From CAUZEO01 sp963578625 (GTDB taxonomy: Bacteria > Verrucomicrobiota > Kiritimatiellia > SLOV01), in contig CAUZEO010000321.1 in NCBI GenBank assembly GCA_963578625.1, forward strand, positions 1 to 6,107: a stretch of DNA of 6,107 nt, in the 5' to 3' direction. The number at the start of each line of letters is the position of its first letter. Position 1 is the stretch's first letter. The notes under the pieces are model-generated. The model was not told where the DNA came from. It made no database searches and saw nothing but the letters and a program-made list of their open reading frames with translations. Below are positions 5,510-6,107 of this stretch, in pieces. Both the position numbers and the translations under genes were made by a program.

Positions 5510-6107
5510 ATGGATGCCACGATGCACACCCGAATGCCTCTGCTCATGCCTGACGATTTCAGCGATCTTCATCTTTGCGGGTGGCGAATCGAGCCGGGAG
5601 AAGTGGGCCCCGAAAATCCTTTGCTGGAAGGAATTCTGCCCTGGAATTCCGGCGGCGTGGGCGCGCACAGTTCGGTTTTTCACGATCCCATCGACGGGCT
5701 GTGGAAGGGCTACCTCATGTGCACACCGCCGGAGACCTCGTCCAAGGATTGGCACAGTCCCTGGAATACGCCTTGCCACGGGTATCGTCATACCTGCTAT
5801 TTCGAAAGCAACGATGGCGTCGAGTGGCGCGCGCCCGAACTTGGAATCTACCCATGGAAGGATCACCAGAACACCAACGCCCTCTTCGACCTGCACGAGG
5901 GATCGTCCCAGTACTCGTCTATCATGGTGCTCGAGGACGACCCGGACTGGCAGTACGAACTGTTCATCCTCCGTGAACCCTCCGCGCTTGCCCAACCTTT
6001 CAAGGGCTACGGGTACTATCGCTACCGCTCGCGGGACGCGAAGACATGGGAATACTGGGAAGGTCCCATCGTCGAGCCCATGTCCGGCGATCTTGCCTTC
6101 TTTTACA
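5510..6107 (+). CDS. Glycoside-hydrolase-like (GH32/43-type) beta-propeller protein, 5' part
   Basis: An open frame of 199 codons runs off the right edge with no stop, so the gene is partial at its 3' end. It shows successive blade-like units: HSSVFHDPIDGLWKGYLM (53-70), CYFESNDGVEWRAPELGI (96-113) followed by KDHQNTNALF (117-126), SSIMVLEDDPDWQYELFIL (136-154), and YYRYRSRDAKTWEYW (169-183). The pattern 'S..DG..W..PELG' followed by an 'N-N'-type turn, and 'SrDa.tWe', is what I know from the large group of planctomycete and verrucomicrobial proteins annotated as sialidase-like or GH32/43-like five-bladed propellers. These often act on, or merely resemble enzymes acting on, glycans. No signal peptide is present, so a cytoplasmic location is likely. 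Catalytic acids cannot be assigned because the protein is incomplete. It is divergent from the PQQ-like gene and is probably driven from the spacer at 5394-5495. Confidence 0.82.
   Translation, partial: MDATMHTRMPLLMPDDFSDLHLCGWRIEPGEVGPENPLLEGILPWNSGGVGAHSSVFHDPIDGLWKGYLMCTPPETSSKDWHSPWNTPCHGYRHTCYFESNDGVEWRAPELGIYPWKDHQNTNALFDLHEGSSQYSSIMVLEDDPDWQYELFILREPSALAQPFKGYGYYRYRSRDAKTWEYWEGPIVEPMSGDLAFFY

Noticed and set aside
5477..5995. Minus-strand open frame of 172 codons
   Set aside because: It is antisense to the GH-like propeller gene, which has a strong ribosome site and recognisable blade motifs. The minus-strand product has no recognisable content.
1..6107. CRISPR array, tRNA, rRNA, insertion sequence or defence system
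   Set aside because: I saw no regularly spaced repeats, cloverleaf-like or ribosomal RNA segments, or transposase, nuclease or defence-type proteins by eye.

Overview
This window looks like chromosomal DNA from a free-living bacterium of the Planctomycetes-Verrucomicrobia (PVC) group or a similar lineage. The GC content is moderately high. The genes alternate strand one by one with no obvious operons. The gene content is typical of those phyla: a secreted FG-GAP/ASPIC-UnbV protein, a Gfo/Idh/MocA oxidoreductase, a secreted PQQ-like beta-propeller protein with a 'W..FRGP.R.GVS' N-terminus, and a beta-propeller protein resembling glycoside hydrolases. The C-terminal module of the ASPIC protein (LQLSWECVSGQTYQVE...W..IG...FRV) is of a kind I associate chiefly with Verrucomicrobiota. 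The taxonomic call is inference from family resemblance, not from a marker gene.

Layout, left to right. Positions 1-525 (+) are the 3' part of a class I SAM-dependent methyltransferase, cut by the window edge. It overlaps tail-to-tail by 23 bp with a Gfo/Idh/MocA dehydrogenase at 503-1618 (-). A 123-bp divergent spacer (1619-1741) carries a widely spaced 8-bp inverted repeat. At 1742-3790 (+) lies a 682-residue secreted seven-repeat FG-GAP/ASPIC-UnbV protein. A 97-bp convergent spacer (3791-3887) holds competing hairpins and a G-rich tract. At 3888-5150 (-) lies a 420-residue secreted PQQ-like propeller protein, for which I prefer an internal start to the longest open frame. A 359-bp divergent spacer (5151-5509) contains a large imperfect inverted repeat (5232-5365), whose right arm carries a sharp REP-like palindrome. 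At 5510-6107 (+) lies the first 199 codons of a cytoplasmic-looking propeller protein that runs off the window.

How the genes work together: strand alternation means they are not co-transcribed. A loose theme is carbohydrate and extracellular-polymer metabolism (sugar-type oxidoreductase, propeller of glycoside-hydrolase type, two exported propeller proteins), but the sequence does not prove a shared pathway. I see no rRNA, tRNA, CRISPR array, insertion sequence, defence system or clear novel multi-gene system. The most noteworthy non-coding object is the paired REP-like inverted repeat in the last spacer.
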